Assembly: GCA_014727925.1 (NCBI GenBank)
Contig: WJMN01000008.1
Coordinates: 1 to 43,307, forward strand
Direction: 5' to 3'
DNA: 43,307 nt
Origin: Microcaldota archaeon
GTDB taxonomy: Archaea > Micrarchaeota > Micrarchaeia > Anstonellales > Bilamarchaeaceae
A model generated the notes under the pieces. That model was not told where the DNA came from. It did no database searches and saw only the letters and a program-made list of their open reading frames with translations. The position numbers and the translations under genes were made by a program. How positions within the stretch are numbered: position 1 is the stretch's first letter; every line of letters begins with the position of its first letter. Of this stretch, positions 7,808 to 15,831 are shown one piece after another.

Positions 7808-8960
7808 GGGCCTGTTTCCCATCGTTTTTATCCAGGATTTTGCCATAAAGCTCAACAAGCGCCTCAACACGCTTGTCCGCATCATATTCCCTGGCTATTG
7901 TCTTGCACTTCTCCCCCATTCCCTTCCCGTTTTCAAGAGCAAGCAGCAGTTTTTCCCTAAAATCAACCTCTTCTTTGAACAGGTATCCTGTTTCCCCGTC
8001 TTTTATGAAATCAGATGAGCCGGATTTCTCAGGCGCAACAACCGGGAGCCCCGCAGCCATTGCCTCAAGCGCCACAAGCCCCTGTGTGTCAAAGTATGAG
8101 GGGAATGCAAATGCATCTGCAGCACCATAATAGTCCGGAAGCTCCTTTTTGGGCACAAAGCCTGTAAATATGAAGTATTCCTCCAGGCCCCTGAGCGCCA
8201 CAAGGTTCTTGTAATACTCATCTGCAGGCCCTTTCCCCACAATTACAAACACCACGTTTGATTTCTTGTTTATGATGGACTGGGCCTCATTTATCAGCAG
8301 CTCAAGGTTCTTTTCTTTCACCACTCTCCCCACATGGAGCACGATTTTTTTCTTCCCAAGCTTGTGTTTTTTCCTTATCCACTCCCCATCTCCCTTTGAG
8401 TACGTACGGTAATTTATTCCAGCCGGCATTACAGTTATGTTTGGGATGCTGTGTGTTTCCAGGATTTTTTTGGTGAATTCGCTGGGCACAAGGACCTTGT
8501 CAAAAAACCTGTAATACCACCTTAGGTATTTCCATGAAACATCCTCAAGGAATTTCTGCATATCCTCACGGGTTGTAATGTAGTGGGTTGCGCTGGGCAC
8601 CATGGTGTGGAAAGAAGCTATGCAGGGCTTTTTCAGGGTCCTCGCACAGTCCACAGCCGCAAGGCCGGTCGTTGCTATGCCATGTGAGTGTATCAGGTCA
8701 ACGTCCATTTCCTTAAGCAGTTTCCGGGCAGAGCGGAAAGGGAACAGGGCAAGGCGGTAATCGGGGTACGGCTTGAATGAAGCCGAAGTGAAATAGTATA
8801 CTTTCTCATCCTTGTTTTCCTCTTTCTGCTTTTTCGTGCCAGGAGTGAGTATGAAAACTTCATGCCCTCTTTTCTCCAGCCCCTTCCTATAGTTGAGTAT
8901 GGCGGTTACTACCCCATCGTTGTTTGGCAGGTAGGTATCTGTAAAGTATGCTATTTTCAT
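7788..8960 (-). CDS. Family 4 (GT-B) glycosyltransferase
   Basis: The 390-residue product opens MKIAYFTDTYLPNNDGV, contains DLIHSHG, and has the C-terminal donor-site region SYFDTQGLVALEAMAAGLP typical of GT4 enzymes that add sugars to lipids or polysaccharides. The EX7E motif is present as D-x7-E, with Asp in the first position. Nearest known groups are diacylglycerol glucosyltransferases and phosphatidyl-myo-inositol mannosyltransferases; the acceptor cannot be read from sequence. Its ATG overlaps the prs stop by 4 nt, so it is translationally coupled and probably the last gene of pyrB-pyrI-prs. It may act on membrane lipids or the glycans of the surface proteins encoded here. Its 3' end overlaps the convergent operon by 20 nt. 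Confidence 0.88.
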   Translation of the reverse strand: MKIAYFTDTYLPNNDGVVTAILNYRKGLEKRGHEVFILTPGTKKQKEENKDEKVYYFTSASFKPYPDYRLALFPFRSARKLLKEMDVDLIHSHGIATTGLAAVDCARTLKKPCIASFHTMVPSATHYITTREDMQKFLEDVSWKYLRWYYRFFDKVLVPSEFTKKILETHSIPNITVMPAGINYRTYSKGDGEWIRKKHKLGKKKIVLHVGRVVKEKNLELLINEAQSIINKKSNVVFVIVGKGPADEYYKNLVALRGLEEYFIFTGFVPKKELPDYYGAADAFAFPSYFDTQGLVALEAMAAGLPVVAPEKSGSSDFIKDGETGYLFKEEVDFREKLLLALENGKGMGEKCKTIAREYDADKRVEALVELYGKILDKNDGKQAPKPSSP

Positions 8961-9814
8961 TCTTTTTCCATCCCCGGGATTTTTTCAAGGTGTTTTTTGA
9001 TTGATACTTTTGAAACTTCAGTAGGTATGGTGTCTGAAACAAATACTTCTCCGGACTCCCGCAGCTTCTCTAGGGAATTTTTGAGAAAGAACCCGTGCGA
9101 TGCAGTGCACACTACCCTTTCTGCCCCCCCTCTTTTCACATTTTCTACTGCCCTGAGCATTGTTCCTCCGGTTGAAATCATGTCATCTATTATAAGCACC
9201 GGCTTCCCGGAAACATCATTCTCCATCTTAACTTCCTTTATCTCCCGGTATGCCTCCTTTCCTTCCCGGTAATCTCCCCTCTCCTTTTTCATGCTGCTGC
9301 CTCCGAATTCCTCTACCAGGTAGTTTGCCCCTTCATCCGGGCTCATTATTTCCAGCTCCTCGCCGGCAATTTCCCTGGCTTTTTCAACCAGGTTGCGGTT
9401 TAGGGAGAGATTCATTATCTTCAGGCCCCCATACTCAAATTCACCTTCTTTCTTGATAAAATGGCAGTCAAATGTCACCAGCAGGTCCACCCCCTCCCTC
9501 TTCAGCAGGTTGCAGAGCACCTTTGCGCTTTTTATTTCTCCTTCTTTAAACACCTTGTCCTGCCGTGAGTATGGGAGGTAGGGAACAACAAGGGTTATGC
9601 TTTTTGGGCTCTGCTCCCGTATTGCCCGCAGCGCAAGCAGGGTCTGGAATATAGAGGAGTCCTGCTCAGGGTAAAGCCGGTTAAGCAGAAGCACGTCCTT
9701 TCCCCTGGCTTCCCCGGCAGAGGGGACTCTCACGTAGCTATCTCCATCGGGGAACGTCTTTATTTCCACGTTTGGCTCGTACAAGTCTGAAAAGGAGGGG
9801 CAGACAAATCTCAT
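8957..9814 (-). CDS. prs: Ribose-phosphate pyrophosphokinase
   Basis: Makes PRPP from ribose 5-phosphate and ATP for purine, pyrimidine and histidine pathways. The 285-residue length matches the short archaeal form. Seen are FPDGDSYVRV, the catalytic region VPYLPYSRQDKVFKEGE, and the PRPP-binding loop VLIIDDMISTGGTM. The flexible loop is FKEGEIKSAKV rather than the bacterial RKDR-type sequence, as expected for archaeal enzymes. It lies 55 bp after pyrI with a hairpin between, and its stop overlaps the glycosyltransferase start (ATGA). Placing PRPP supply next to pyrBI fits joint control of pyrimidine synthesis. The ATG at 9814 follows TTTTTTAACCC and could use its own weak promoter. Confidence 0.93.
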   Translation of the reverse strand: MRFVCPSFSDLYEPNVEIKTFPDGDSYVRVPSAGEARGKDVLLLNRLYPEQDSSIFQTLLALRAIREQSPKSITLVVPYLPYSRQDKVFKEGEIKSAKVLCNLLKREGVDLLVTFDCHFIKKEGEFEYGGLKIMNLSLNRNLVEKAREIAGEELEIMSPDEGANYLVEEFGGSSMKKERGDYREGKEAYREIKEVKMENDVSGKPVLIIDDMISTGGTMLRAVENVKRGGAERVVCTASHGFFLKNSLEKLRESGEVFVSDTIPTEVSKVSIKKHLEKIPGMEKE

Positions 9815-9841
9815 GGGTTAAAAAAGAAAAGAAATTGTTTT

Positions 9842-9864
9842 AAAAGCCACTACCAGTGGCTTTT
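9842..9864 (-). terminator. Perfect hairpin between pyrI and prs
   Basis: AAAAGCCACT (9842-9851) and AGTGGCTTTT (9855-9864) form a 10-bp perfect stem with a 3-nt loop, 5 bp past the pyrI stop. On the minus strand it is followed by CAATTTCTTTTCTTTTTT, a T-rich tract. It could partly terminate pyrBI transcripts before prs or protect their 3' ends. Confidence 0.5.
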
Positions 9865-9869
9865 TGTGT

Positions 9870-10304
9870 TTAAACAAGCTCAGAAGCCCGAAACTTCCTT
9901 TCGCAGTACCCGCATCTGTATTCTCCATTATCTAGGGCAAACCTTGAAGGCACGTCCTGGTGATTGGAGATGCATTTCGGGTTTGGGCACTTTCCAACTC
10001 CCTCCATCTTTTCCGGAAGCTCTGCTTTTTTCTTTTTTACTACCCTGCCTTCCTGGATATGGTTGATTGTAGCATTTGGGGCAATAAGCGCAATAGCATC
10101 AGTTTTCTCTTCTGATACAAGAATCCCCTCAATTTTCACGATGTCCTTCTTATTGCTTTTGCCGCTTCCCACATTCATCACAAGCGCCACCCTGTGGGGG
10201 TAGCTCTTGTCTATTCCAAGCAGGTCCATTACGCGGATTCCCATGCCCTGCCGGATGTGGTCCACCACAGTTCCCTGCTCTATTGTGTCTACTGTAATTC
10301 CCAT
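9870..10304 (-). CDS. pyrI: Aspartate carbamoyltransferase regulatory chain
   Basis: PyrI binds nucleotide effectors and holds catalytic trimers together through a zinc domain. The product has the expected N-terminal allosteric fold (about 100 residues) and a C-terminal zinc site with CPNPKC and CGYC, the four cysteines of the family. The ORF track starts at GTG 10313 inside the pyrB stop; I prefer ATG 10304 (MGITVDTIEQG, 144 residues) because GGTGA lies 5 nt before it and it begins at the usual N-terminus. It directly follows pyrB, the standard archaeal order. It ends 5 bp before a strong hairpin. Confidence 0.93.
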   Translation of the reverse strand: MGITVDTIEQGTVVDHIRQGMGIRVMDLLGIDKSYPHRVALVMNVGSGKSNKKDIVKIEGILVSEEKTDAIALIAPNATINHIQEGRVVKKKKAELPEKMEGVGKCPNPKCISNHQDVPSRFALDNGEYRCGYCERKFRASELV

Positions 10305-10309
10305 CAAAA

Positions 10310-11224
10310 TCACCCTTTTTTCTGCCGGGCAGAGCCCAGCATCTTCTTCATAATGCCCATCCTCATCGGTATTCCGTTTTTTGCCTGCTCAAAATATTTT
10401 GCATACTTGCTCTTGTCCACTTCAGGGGGGATCTCGTCAATTTTTGGGAGGGGATGCAGAATAATCATGTCCTCTTTTACTCCCTGGAGGTACTCCGGCT
10501 TGATTGTGAATTTCTTCTTTACGCTCATCGCCTCATACTTGTCCTCAAACCTTTCCTCCTGTATCCTGCACACATACACAACATCCGCATCCTTAAAATC
10601 AATTGTTTCGGTTTCTTCTACTTCCATCTCAAACTTCCTTTTTACATCTGCAATGGCATCCCGGGCCATTTCCAGCCCGCTGGGCGCGACAAGCTTCACC
10701 TTTGCCCCGAACATTCCCAGTCCATAGAGGAGCGAGCGCATTGTGCGGGCATGCTTCAGGTCCCCCACAAGGTGCACATTCAAGGCGCCGATATCCCCCT
10801 TCATCTTTTTGAGCGTATAAAGGTCCAGGAGTGTCTGGGAGGGGTGCTGGTTACCCCCGTCTCCCCCGTTTGCAATGGGCGCTTCTGCAAACTCAGATGC
10901 AACCCGTGCAGAGCCTTCCAATGGATGCCTTATCACAATGATATCTGCATAGCCATCCACGGTTCTTATAGTATCCTCAAAGCTTTCTCCCTTCTTCAGA
11001 GAAGAGCTTGAGCCAACAAAATCCACAATCTGCAGCCCCAGGCGCTCGGCCGCGCTCTGGAAGGAAAGCTTGGTCCTTGTGGAGGGCTCAAAAAACATTG
11101 TCGCAACAATCCCATCTAGCTTTTCCACATTTCCTGCTTCAAGCTGCCTGTCCATCTCTTCTGCCCTTGCAAAATAGTCCTCTACATCCTCTTTGCTGAG
11201 GTCTCTAAATGATATTAAATCCAT
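10310..11224 (-). CDS. pyrB: Aspartate carbamoyltransferase catalytic chain
   Basis: Catalyses carbamoyl phosphate plus L-aspartate to carbamoyl aspartate, the committed step of pyrimidine synthesis. Key motifs are present: FFEPSTRTKLSFQSA (carbamoyl phosphate site, near 50), GGDGGNQHPSQTLLDLYT (near 125-142) and ILHPLPKIDEIPPEVD near the C-terminus. Length is 304 residues with the ATG at 11224, normal for the family. The track's GTG at 11239 lies at or upstream of the start predicted from the TATA box at 11257-11267, and GGTGG sits 4 nt before ATG 11224, so the shorter start is preferred. First gene of pyrB-pyrI-prs-glycosyltransferase. Confidence 0.95.
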   Translation of the reverse strand: MDLISFRDLSKEDVEDYFARAEEMDRQLEAGNVEKLDGIVATMFFEPSTRTKLSFQSAAERLGLQIVDFVGSSSSLKKGESFEDTIRTVDGYADIIVIRHPLEGSARVASEFAEAPIANGGDGGNQHPSQTLLDLYTLKKMKGDIGALNVHLVGDLKHARTMRSLLYGLGMFGAKVKLVAPSGLEMARDAIADVKRKFEMEVEETETIDFKDADVVYVCRIQEERFEDKYEAMSVKKKFTIKPEYLQGVKEDMIILHPLPKIDEIPPEVDKSKYAKYFEQAKNGIPMRMGIMKKMLGSARQKKG

Positions 11225-11256
11225 AATCCCACCTTTCACGGTTTAGGCAGAAACAG

Positions 11257-11267
11257 GAATATAAACC
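11257..11267 (-). promoter_or_regulatory. TATA box for pyrB
   Basis: On the minus strand GGTTTATATTC is centred about 38 bp before the pyrB ATG, predicting a start near 11236 and a short leader carrying GGTGG. Confidence 0.5.
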
Positions 11268-11418
11268 CCCCTCTCCCGTGCATGGATAAGGTATTTATTT
11301 TATTGCGTTCCTTATGTATTTTTCTTCTAATCCGAAGCGCAGGGGGACATCGCCTTCAGTTTGAAGGTATCCCGGATTCCCCCCAAAGTGTATAGTATTC
11401 GGGTAAGGTAGATGGCCT

Positions 11419-11991
11419 ATGAAAATAGTATTCGAGGGACAGGACGGCTGCGGAAAGGATACCCAGCTTGCCCTCCTCAAAGAAAAGATTGAGTTTACCC
11501 ATTTTAAATATCCAACTCCTGCGTTTCCCTCCATACGCGAATACCTGGAAAAAAAGCGTGAGATTTTTCCCAAATCCCTTTTCCTGCTTTTTCTTGCAGA
11601 CATTGCAAATGAGCAGGAAAAGCTCGCCGATTCCCCAGGTGCCAGCATAATAGACAGGTATGTGTTTTCCACAATTGCATATGACAGGCATTTTACTTAT
11701 GAGAAGGCCAAGGAGCTGGTATCGGGCATGGGATTCCTGCGCCCGGACAAGGTAATTCTTCTGGACCTGCCCCCGCAGGTTGCACACGAGCGCAAGATGA
11801 GGCAGAAAAGCCAGGAAGGAATTTCCCCCGACCGCTATGACGAGGACACTGAATACCTCACCCACGTGAGGGAGCGATTCCTCATGCTAAATGAAGATTC
11901 CTTTCTCTGCCCTGAGTGGGTTGTGCTGGATGCAACAATGCCCCCAGAAGAGCTGCACAGGGAGATATTAGGGCTCCTGGGCCAAGCGTGA
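11419..11991 (+). CDS. tmk: Thymidylate kinase
   Basis: Phosphorylates dTMP to dTDP. The 190-residue product begins MKIVFEGQDGCGKDTQ, a P-loop of the thymidylate kinase type, has the DRY motif in IIDRYVFSTIAYD near 77, a LDLPPQVAHERK segment corresponding to the LID region, and a C-terminal helix. Length is slightly below the usual 200-215. The P-loop carries Asp where many family members have Ser or Thr (GKDT), also seen in thymidylate kinases. A TATA-like GTATAGTA at 11391-11398 predicts a nearly leaderless mRNA starting at the ATG. A broader deoxynucleoside-monophosphate kinase role cannot be excluded. Confidence 0.85.
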   Translation: MKIVFEGQDGCGKDTQLALLKEKIEFTHFKYPTPAFPSIREYLEKKREIFPKSLFLLFLADIANEQEKLADSPGASIIDRYVFSTIAYDRHFTYEKAKELVSGMGFLRPDKVILLDLPPQVAHERKMRQKSQEGISPDRYDEDTEYLTHVRERFLMLNEDSFLCPEWVVLDATMPPEELHREILGLLGQA

Positions 11992-12060
11992 GATTTTTAT
12001 AGGGTACCTCTCTAAATTCTTTTTCACCTCCATTGTCTTATGGATGTTTTCACAACAATA

Positions 12061-12135
12061 GCTCCTGTAGTCTAGCCCGGTCAAGGACACCGGACTTTCA
12101 CTCCGGTAGCCCGGGTTCGAATCCCGGCGGGAGCA
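12061..12135 (+). tRNA. tRNA-Glu (anticodon TTC)
   Basis: A full cloverleaf can be drawn. The acceptor GCTCCTG pairs with CGGGAGC (one G-U) and is followed by discriminator A. The anticodon stem CCGGA/TCCGG closes loop CTTTCAC, giving anticodon TTC for glutamate. The T arm CCGGG-TTCGAAT-CCCGG is canonical. Length is 75 nt. No intron is visible and CCA is not encoded, as the next bases are TTC. It lies 69 bp after tmk. Confidence 0.95.
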
Positions 12136-12203
12136 TTCTGAACCGAAGGTTCCCAGACCCCCGGATTCCCCCTGATTTTTGACACGCTGTTGGCCCCACG
12201 GGC

Positions 12204-12214
12204 AAATATTAATA
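12204..12214 (+). promoter_or_regulatory. TATA box for the coiled-coil gene
   Basis: AAATATTAATA is centred about 38 bp before the ATG at 12247 and predicts a start near 12235. This argues against the TTG start at 12190 used in the ORF track, which lies upstream of the promoter. Confidence 0.5.
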
Positions 12215-12246
12215 AGTGGCTGGTACCCTTAACCAACAGTGGGAAA

Positions 12247-13431
12247 ATGGTCAGCAGGGAGGAAATATCTGAACTGAGGCAGAAGCATTTTGAGATGGAG
12301 CGCCGGATAGCAGAAATCGGAACGGAGCAGTTCCCAACAATTATCATGCTTTCCGAAGCCCTGAAGGACATCCTAGACGGGATAGACACGGTAAAGCAGA
12401 AAGAGCAGGCCATGAACGACCCGCATATAAACAAGAGAATCAAGCTTGCAAAAAAGGGAATCAAGCTGGGCAAGAGCCTGAAGTATTTTGAAGACAATAT
12501 TGTGCTGGAGTTTGACCAGGGAAATCTCACTGAAGAAACAGGCAAGAGATTCGCTGAAATTACCAAGCACCTGAAGAAGAACAGGGAGTGGGCGGCAAAA
12601 AAAGAGTTTGCCTATTTTGAAGAGCTGATGGCCCTAAGCCAGCAATACCAGGAGTCAGGAGAAAAGATGGAAAATGCCAGGAAGGAGCTTGAAAAGGCCA
12701 GGCACCGTGCAGAAGGCCTCCTTGAAACTCTCTCCTGGCTGGAGACGCAGGAAGTTGACCTGGAAAAGGCCGGGAAGCATGCCCAGTGGGAGGAAAGCAT
12801 TTCAAGGCTCAGGGAGCTGAGGCATGAGCACCTTGTTGAGCTATCCACAAAGCCGGCAAAAGAGCTTCTGGCAGATGAAAAACTGGTTTTCGGCCAGTTT
12901 CCTGGGAAAGAAGCCCAGCTAGAAGAGATAATGAAGTTTTTTTCCGAATACCCTGAGCTGGGGAAATACAAGGCAGCAGAAATCTGCAAGCTGTTTTCTG
13001 CAAGTGAAAAAAAGCTTTCTCATATTTGCCCGGAAACTTCTAGATTCAGGAATTCAATTGCAAAAAACAGGAGGATATTTGAAATCCTGCACAACCTAGA
13101 TAGCACCAGCTACCTTGAGCCGGACCCGGAAAACGAAGCAGTATTGGATTTCTACTCAAAACACATACCCGGAGCAGGAGAGCCGGTGGAGAAGCTCAGG
13201 CTTCTTGCACCGGGCAGGAAGCAGCATGAGGCAGCTTACCGGAAACAGAAAAAAATTGAAGAAAAGAAAGGGGAACTGGAGGGCAAATCCAGGGAAACGC
13301 TCAGGGAAAAGCTGGAGGAGATAAATGCGTGCACAGAACTGCTAAATTCCGCCCCTGAGGAGCCCGCGCAGGAAAAAGAAGAAATAGAGGAATCCCTTTT
13401 TTCAAAAATCAGCTCTTTTTTCAAAAGCTAA
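12247..13431 (+). CDS. Coiled-coil protein of unknown function
   Basis: The 394-residue product (from ATG 12247, MVSREEISELRQKHFEME) is soluble and mainly helical. Long charged heptad-like stretches occur at roughly 5-60, 120-200 and 325-370, with segments such as AKKEFAYFEELMALSQQY and RKELEKARHRAEGLLETL. A more globular part lies at about 230-320 (FPGKEAQLEEIMKFFSEYP, SRFRNSIAKNRRIFEILHNL). The C-terminus LFSKISSFFKS is a short amphipathic helix that could touch membrane. No enzyme motif is seen and no family recognised. The upstream TATA box supports the chosen start over the track's TTG. The 3' end overlaps the convergent channel gene by 4 nt. Confidence 0.65.
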   Translation: MVSREEISELRQKHFEMERRIAEIGTEQFPTIIMLSEALKDILDGIDTVKQKEQAMNDPHINKRIKLAKKGIKLGKSLKYFEDNIVLEFDQGNLTEETGKRFAEITKHLKKNREWAAKKEFAYFEELMALSQQYQESGEKMENARKELEKARHRAEGLLETLSWLETQEVDLEKAGKHAQWEESISRLRELRHEHLVELSTKPAKELLADEKLVFGQFPGKEAQLEEIMKFFSEYPELGKYKAAEICKLFSASEKKLSHICPETSRFRNSIAKNRRIFEILHNLDSTSYLEPDPENEAVLDFYSKHIPGAGEPVEKLRLLAPGRKQHEAAYRKQKKIEEKKGELEGKSRETLREKLEEINACTELLNSAPEEPAQEKEEIEESLFSKISSFFKS

Positions 13432-14042
13432 GCCCTTTTTTTTCTCCGCCTCTCCCAGAAGCCAAAAAGTGGAACCACGAAATACACAAGGTTGCTCCAG
13501 TCCGGAGCCCAGAATGTTAGGGCAACACCCACAAGGCTCACAAGCACGAATCTCTGCACAATCTTCATGCTCGTCTTGAAGGATTCGTGCTCATACCTGT
13601 CTGCATCAACGAGTTCCTTGTGCTTATCAACATAGACTGCCTGGAAGTAAAGAAACAGCATTATCAGGAAAATATTGAAATGGAAGAAGAGCTCTGAAAT
13701 CATGAGCCCTCCATATTCTCCGACCAGTTTTGTGGAAAAGGGTATCAGCACTACCAGCATGAGCCAGAGAAGGGTCAGCCATATATACCTTTCATCAATT
13801 TTTCCTATGTGCCTAAAATGATAGTTGTGGGCAAGCCAGAAGAATCCTAGCAGCACAAAGCTCAGGATATAGTCTAGGAATATGGGGAACATGCCCATGA
13901 GGCTGCTGTATAGGGCAGTGGAGGTTTGCGCAACTTCAGGAAGCTTTATGTCAAAGATAAGGAGAGTTATGGCAATTGCAAAAGTCCCGTCTACTATGGT
14001 TGCAAGCCTTCCCTTTCCAAGGAACTTCTTTTCGCTCATCAT
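13428..14042 (-). CDS. TMEM175-family (DUF1211) potassium channel
   Basis: Prokaryotic TMEM175 proteins are six-TM K+-permeable channels without the classical TVGYG filter. The diagnostic first helix is present as GRLATIVDGTFAIAITLLIF, with the R...F-(S/A)-D-type signature in the variant DGTFAIAITLL. Five further hydrophobic segments follow in 204 residues, and the tail is basic (WERRRKKRA). The start is ATG 14042 or the adjacent ATG 14039; the second has better spacing from GGAGG. The gene follows rfcS with a 4-nt overlap, so it is probably co-transcribed with it. Convergent with the coiled-coil gene. Confidence 0.85.
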   Translation of the reverse strand: MMSEKKFLGKGRLATIVDGTFAIAITLLIFDIKLPEVAQTSTALYSSLMGMFPIFLDYILSFVLLGFFWLAHNYHFRHIGKIDERYIWLTLLWLMLVVLIPFSTKLVGEYGGLMISELFFHFNIFLIMLFLYFQAVYVDKHKELVDADRYEHESFKTSMKIVQRFVLVSLVGVALTFWAPDWSNLVYFVVPLFGFWERRRKKRA

Positions 14043-15013
14043 TCCTCCCTTTTCATTCCAAGAAGCATAATCTGGGCAAGCAGGGCCTCAATCTGGATGT
14101 GCTCGTTTGCCCCCTCAACAAGCCGGAAATCATATTCCCCAATTCTGTCTACCAGCTGGACCTTCTTTTTTTCGGGAATCTCAAGGTTTGCTGTTTCCCT
14201 GTATATCTGGAGTATTATATCAGAGCCCGAAAGCCCATACTGCGTGCTCAGCTCAAGAAGCATCTTGCGCGCATCCAGGAACCTTCCGCCATATGCAGCA
14301 TCTACCATTTCCCTTATCTCCTTGGGCCTTGCGCGTGAGGATATTTTGTAGATGACCTCTTCAGTGATTGTATTGGAGTGGATTGCAGCACCCTGCAGGG
14401 CATTTATTGCCTTGCGCATGTCTCCTTCAGATACATATGAGATTGCCTCCTCAGCCCCCTTTTCCACCTCCAGCCCTTCCTTTTCTGCTATTGTTTTTAT
14501 CATCTGGTGGACCTGGCTTTCCCTAAGGGGAAGGAAGCGGAAAACTGCACACCTGCTCTGCACAGGCTCGATGATTTTGGATGAATAGTTGCAGCTTAGG
14601 ATGAAGCGGGTAACCGGCGAATACATTTCCATGGTGCGGCGGAGTGCATGCTGGGCATCCGGGGTAAGCGCATCTGCTTCATCTAGGAAAATCAGCTTGA
14701 AGGGCACGCCCCCCCCGACAGAAACGCTGCGGGCAAAATCCTTTATCTTCCCCCTCACTATTCCGATTCCCCTCTCATCTGATGCATTAAGCTCAAGCAG
14801 GTTCCCCTCAATCCTGTCTCCGTAAAGGTCATGGGCCAGGGCAAGGGTTGCAGTAGTTTTCCCTATTCCCGGAGGACCGGAGAAAAGCATGTTTGGCATG
14901 TTTCCGGATTTTACAAATGCCTTCAGGGATTTTACTGTTTCATCCTGCCCTAACACTTCTGAGAGTGATTTTGGGCGGTATTTCTCTGTCCATGGAAGAA
15001 GTTCCTGTTCCAT
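14039..15013 (-). CDS. rfcS: Replication factor C small subunit
   Basis: AAA+ subunit of the clamp loader that opens and loads PCNA. The 324-residue product shows PWTEKYRPKSLSEVLGQ, Walker A SGPPGIGKTT near 45-54, LNASDERGI (RFC box), Walker B LIFLDEADAL near 108-117, sensor 1 SCNYSSKI, and the SRC arginine-finger motif in EPVQSRCAVF near 150. Length and motifs are normal. ATG 15013 lies 1 nt after GGTGGGTG, and a TATA element shared with the divergent KaiC-like gene predicts a start near 15027. No intein is present. The large subunit is not in this window. Confidence 0.97.
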   Translation of the reverse strand: MEQELLPWTEKYRPKSLSEVLGQDETVKSLKAFVKSGNMPNMLFSGPPGIGKTTATLALAHDLYGDRIEGNLLELNASDERGIGIVRGKIKDFARSVSVGGGVPFKLIFLDEADALTPDAQHALRRTMEMYSPVTRFILSCNYSSKIIEPVQSRCAVFRFLPLRESQVHQMIKTIAEKEGLEVEKGAEEAISYVSEGDMRKAINALQGAAIHSNTITEEVIYKISSRARPKEIREMVDAAYGGRFLDARKMLLELSTQYGLSGSDIILQIYRETANLEIPEKKKVQLVDRIGEYDFRLVEGANEHIQIEALLAQIMLLGMKREE

Positions 15014-15047
15014 TCACCCACCTTTTGTAGTGCTTTGGGTAATTAAC

Positions 15048-15058
15048 AATATAAACAT
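15048..15058. promoter_or_regulatory. Single TATA element shared by rfcS and the KaiC-like gene
   Basis: CAATATAAACA reads as ATATAAAC on the plus strand and GTTTATAT on the minus strand. It lies about 35 bp from both ATGs (15013 and 15088) and no second TATA-like tract exists in the 74-bp gap. It predicts starts near 15027 (minus) and 15079 (plus). Confidence 0.45.
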
Positions 15059-15087
15059 TCTCCATTATTCTTTTTCCAGTGGTAATT

Positions 15088-15774
15088 ATGCAGAGAGTAA
15101 AAACCGGGATAGCCGGGATGGATGAGGTCCTCAACGGCGGAATCCCCATACACAGGCACATTGCCCTCAACGGAGGGCCGGGCGCCTGCAAAACCTCTTT
15201 TGGATTTGAATACATCTACCGTGGGGCACAGGCAGGGGAGAACGGGGTCTACATTTCCCTGGAAGAGACCCCTGAGGATATAATTGAGAATATGTCTGCA
15301 ACATTTACCGGATTTACAGACATGCCTGACCTGATTTCCTCCAAAAAGCTGGAGATACTCAAGCCCGACAGGTTCATGTTTGAGGATATTGCAGAGCTTC
15401 TTGAGGAAAGGATTGCAAATAATGACATAAGGAGGGCAGTAATTGATTCCTCCACCATGGTCCGCCTCGCATTCAAGGACGAGTCAGAATACAGAGAAAC
15501 GATGTTTGAGTTCTTCTCCCTTCTCCGCAACCTGGACATAACCGCGATGATGTGTGTGGAGGCACCCAACCAGAACCTCGCAACCTCCAAGTTTGACATA
15601 GAGCACTTTGTGATGGACGGAATCTTCAACCTCTATAATCTCGGAAAGGCAGACCAGAGGGTAAAGGCGATAGAGGTTTACAAGATGAGGGGTACCAACC
15701 ACATAAGGGACAAGGTCCCATTCAAGCTCACCCCAAACGGGATAAAAGTCTTCGTTGGCGAAAAAGTCTTTTGA
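15088..15774 (+). CDS. KaiC/RadA-like ATPase with a non-canonical P-loop
   Basis: A single-domain (228-residue) RecA-fold protein of the archaeal KaiC-like group. TGIAGMDEVLNGGIP precedes the P-loop as in KaiC and RadA paralogues, YISLEETPEDIIENM matches the KaiC catalytic-glutamate region, and RRAVIDSSTMV is the Walker B strand. The Walker A is GGPGACKTS: the usual glycine before the invariant lysine is cysteine (TGC at 15187-15189). Roles of archaeal KaiC-like proteins are poorly defined, including signalling and motility links. I prefer ATG 15088 to the track's GTG 15079 because the shared TATA predicts a start near 15079. Altered nucleotide binding is an inference from the substitution. 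Confidence 0.85.
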   Translation: MQRVKTGIAGMDEVLNGGIPIHRHIALNGGPGACKTSFGFEYIYRGAQAGENGVYISLEETPEDIIENMSATFTGFTDMPDLISSKKLEILKPDRFMFEDIAELLEERIANNDIRRAVIDSSTMVRLAFKDESEYRETMFEFFSLLRNLDITAMMCVEAPNQNLATSKFDIEHFVMDGIFNLYNLGKADQRVKAIEVYKMRGTNHIRDKVPFKLTPNGIKVFVGEKVF

Positions 15775-15781
15775 TACTCCC

Positions 15782-15788
15782 TTTTTTT
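15782..15788 (+). terminator. T7 tract after the KaiC-like gene
   Basis: CCCTTTTTTTATTCTTTCC begins 5 bp after the stop codon. Oligo-T tracts are the standard archaeal termination signal. The ileS TATA-like TTATTTAAC follows at about 15799-15807. Confidence 0.45.
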
Positions 15789-15831
15789 ATTCTTTCCTTA
15801 TTTAACTTTACCCCTATTCCGGTGAATAATT

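Noticed and set aside
11312-11362. 16-codon ORF MYFSSNPKRRGTSPSV before tmk
   Set aside because: Too short and without a convincing ribosome-binding site or conservation evidence; I see no other gene in this 180-bp gap.
11363-12175. CCCGGATTCCCCC occurring before both tmk (about 11370) and the coiled-coil gene (about 12162)
   Set aside because: A 13-bp match is expected several times by chance in 43 kb, and its position relative to the two promoters differs.
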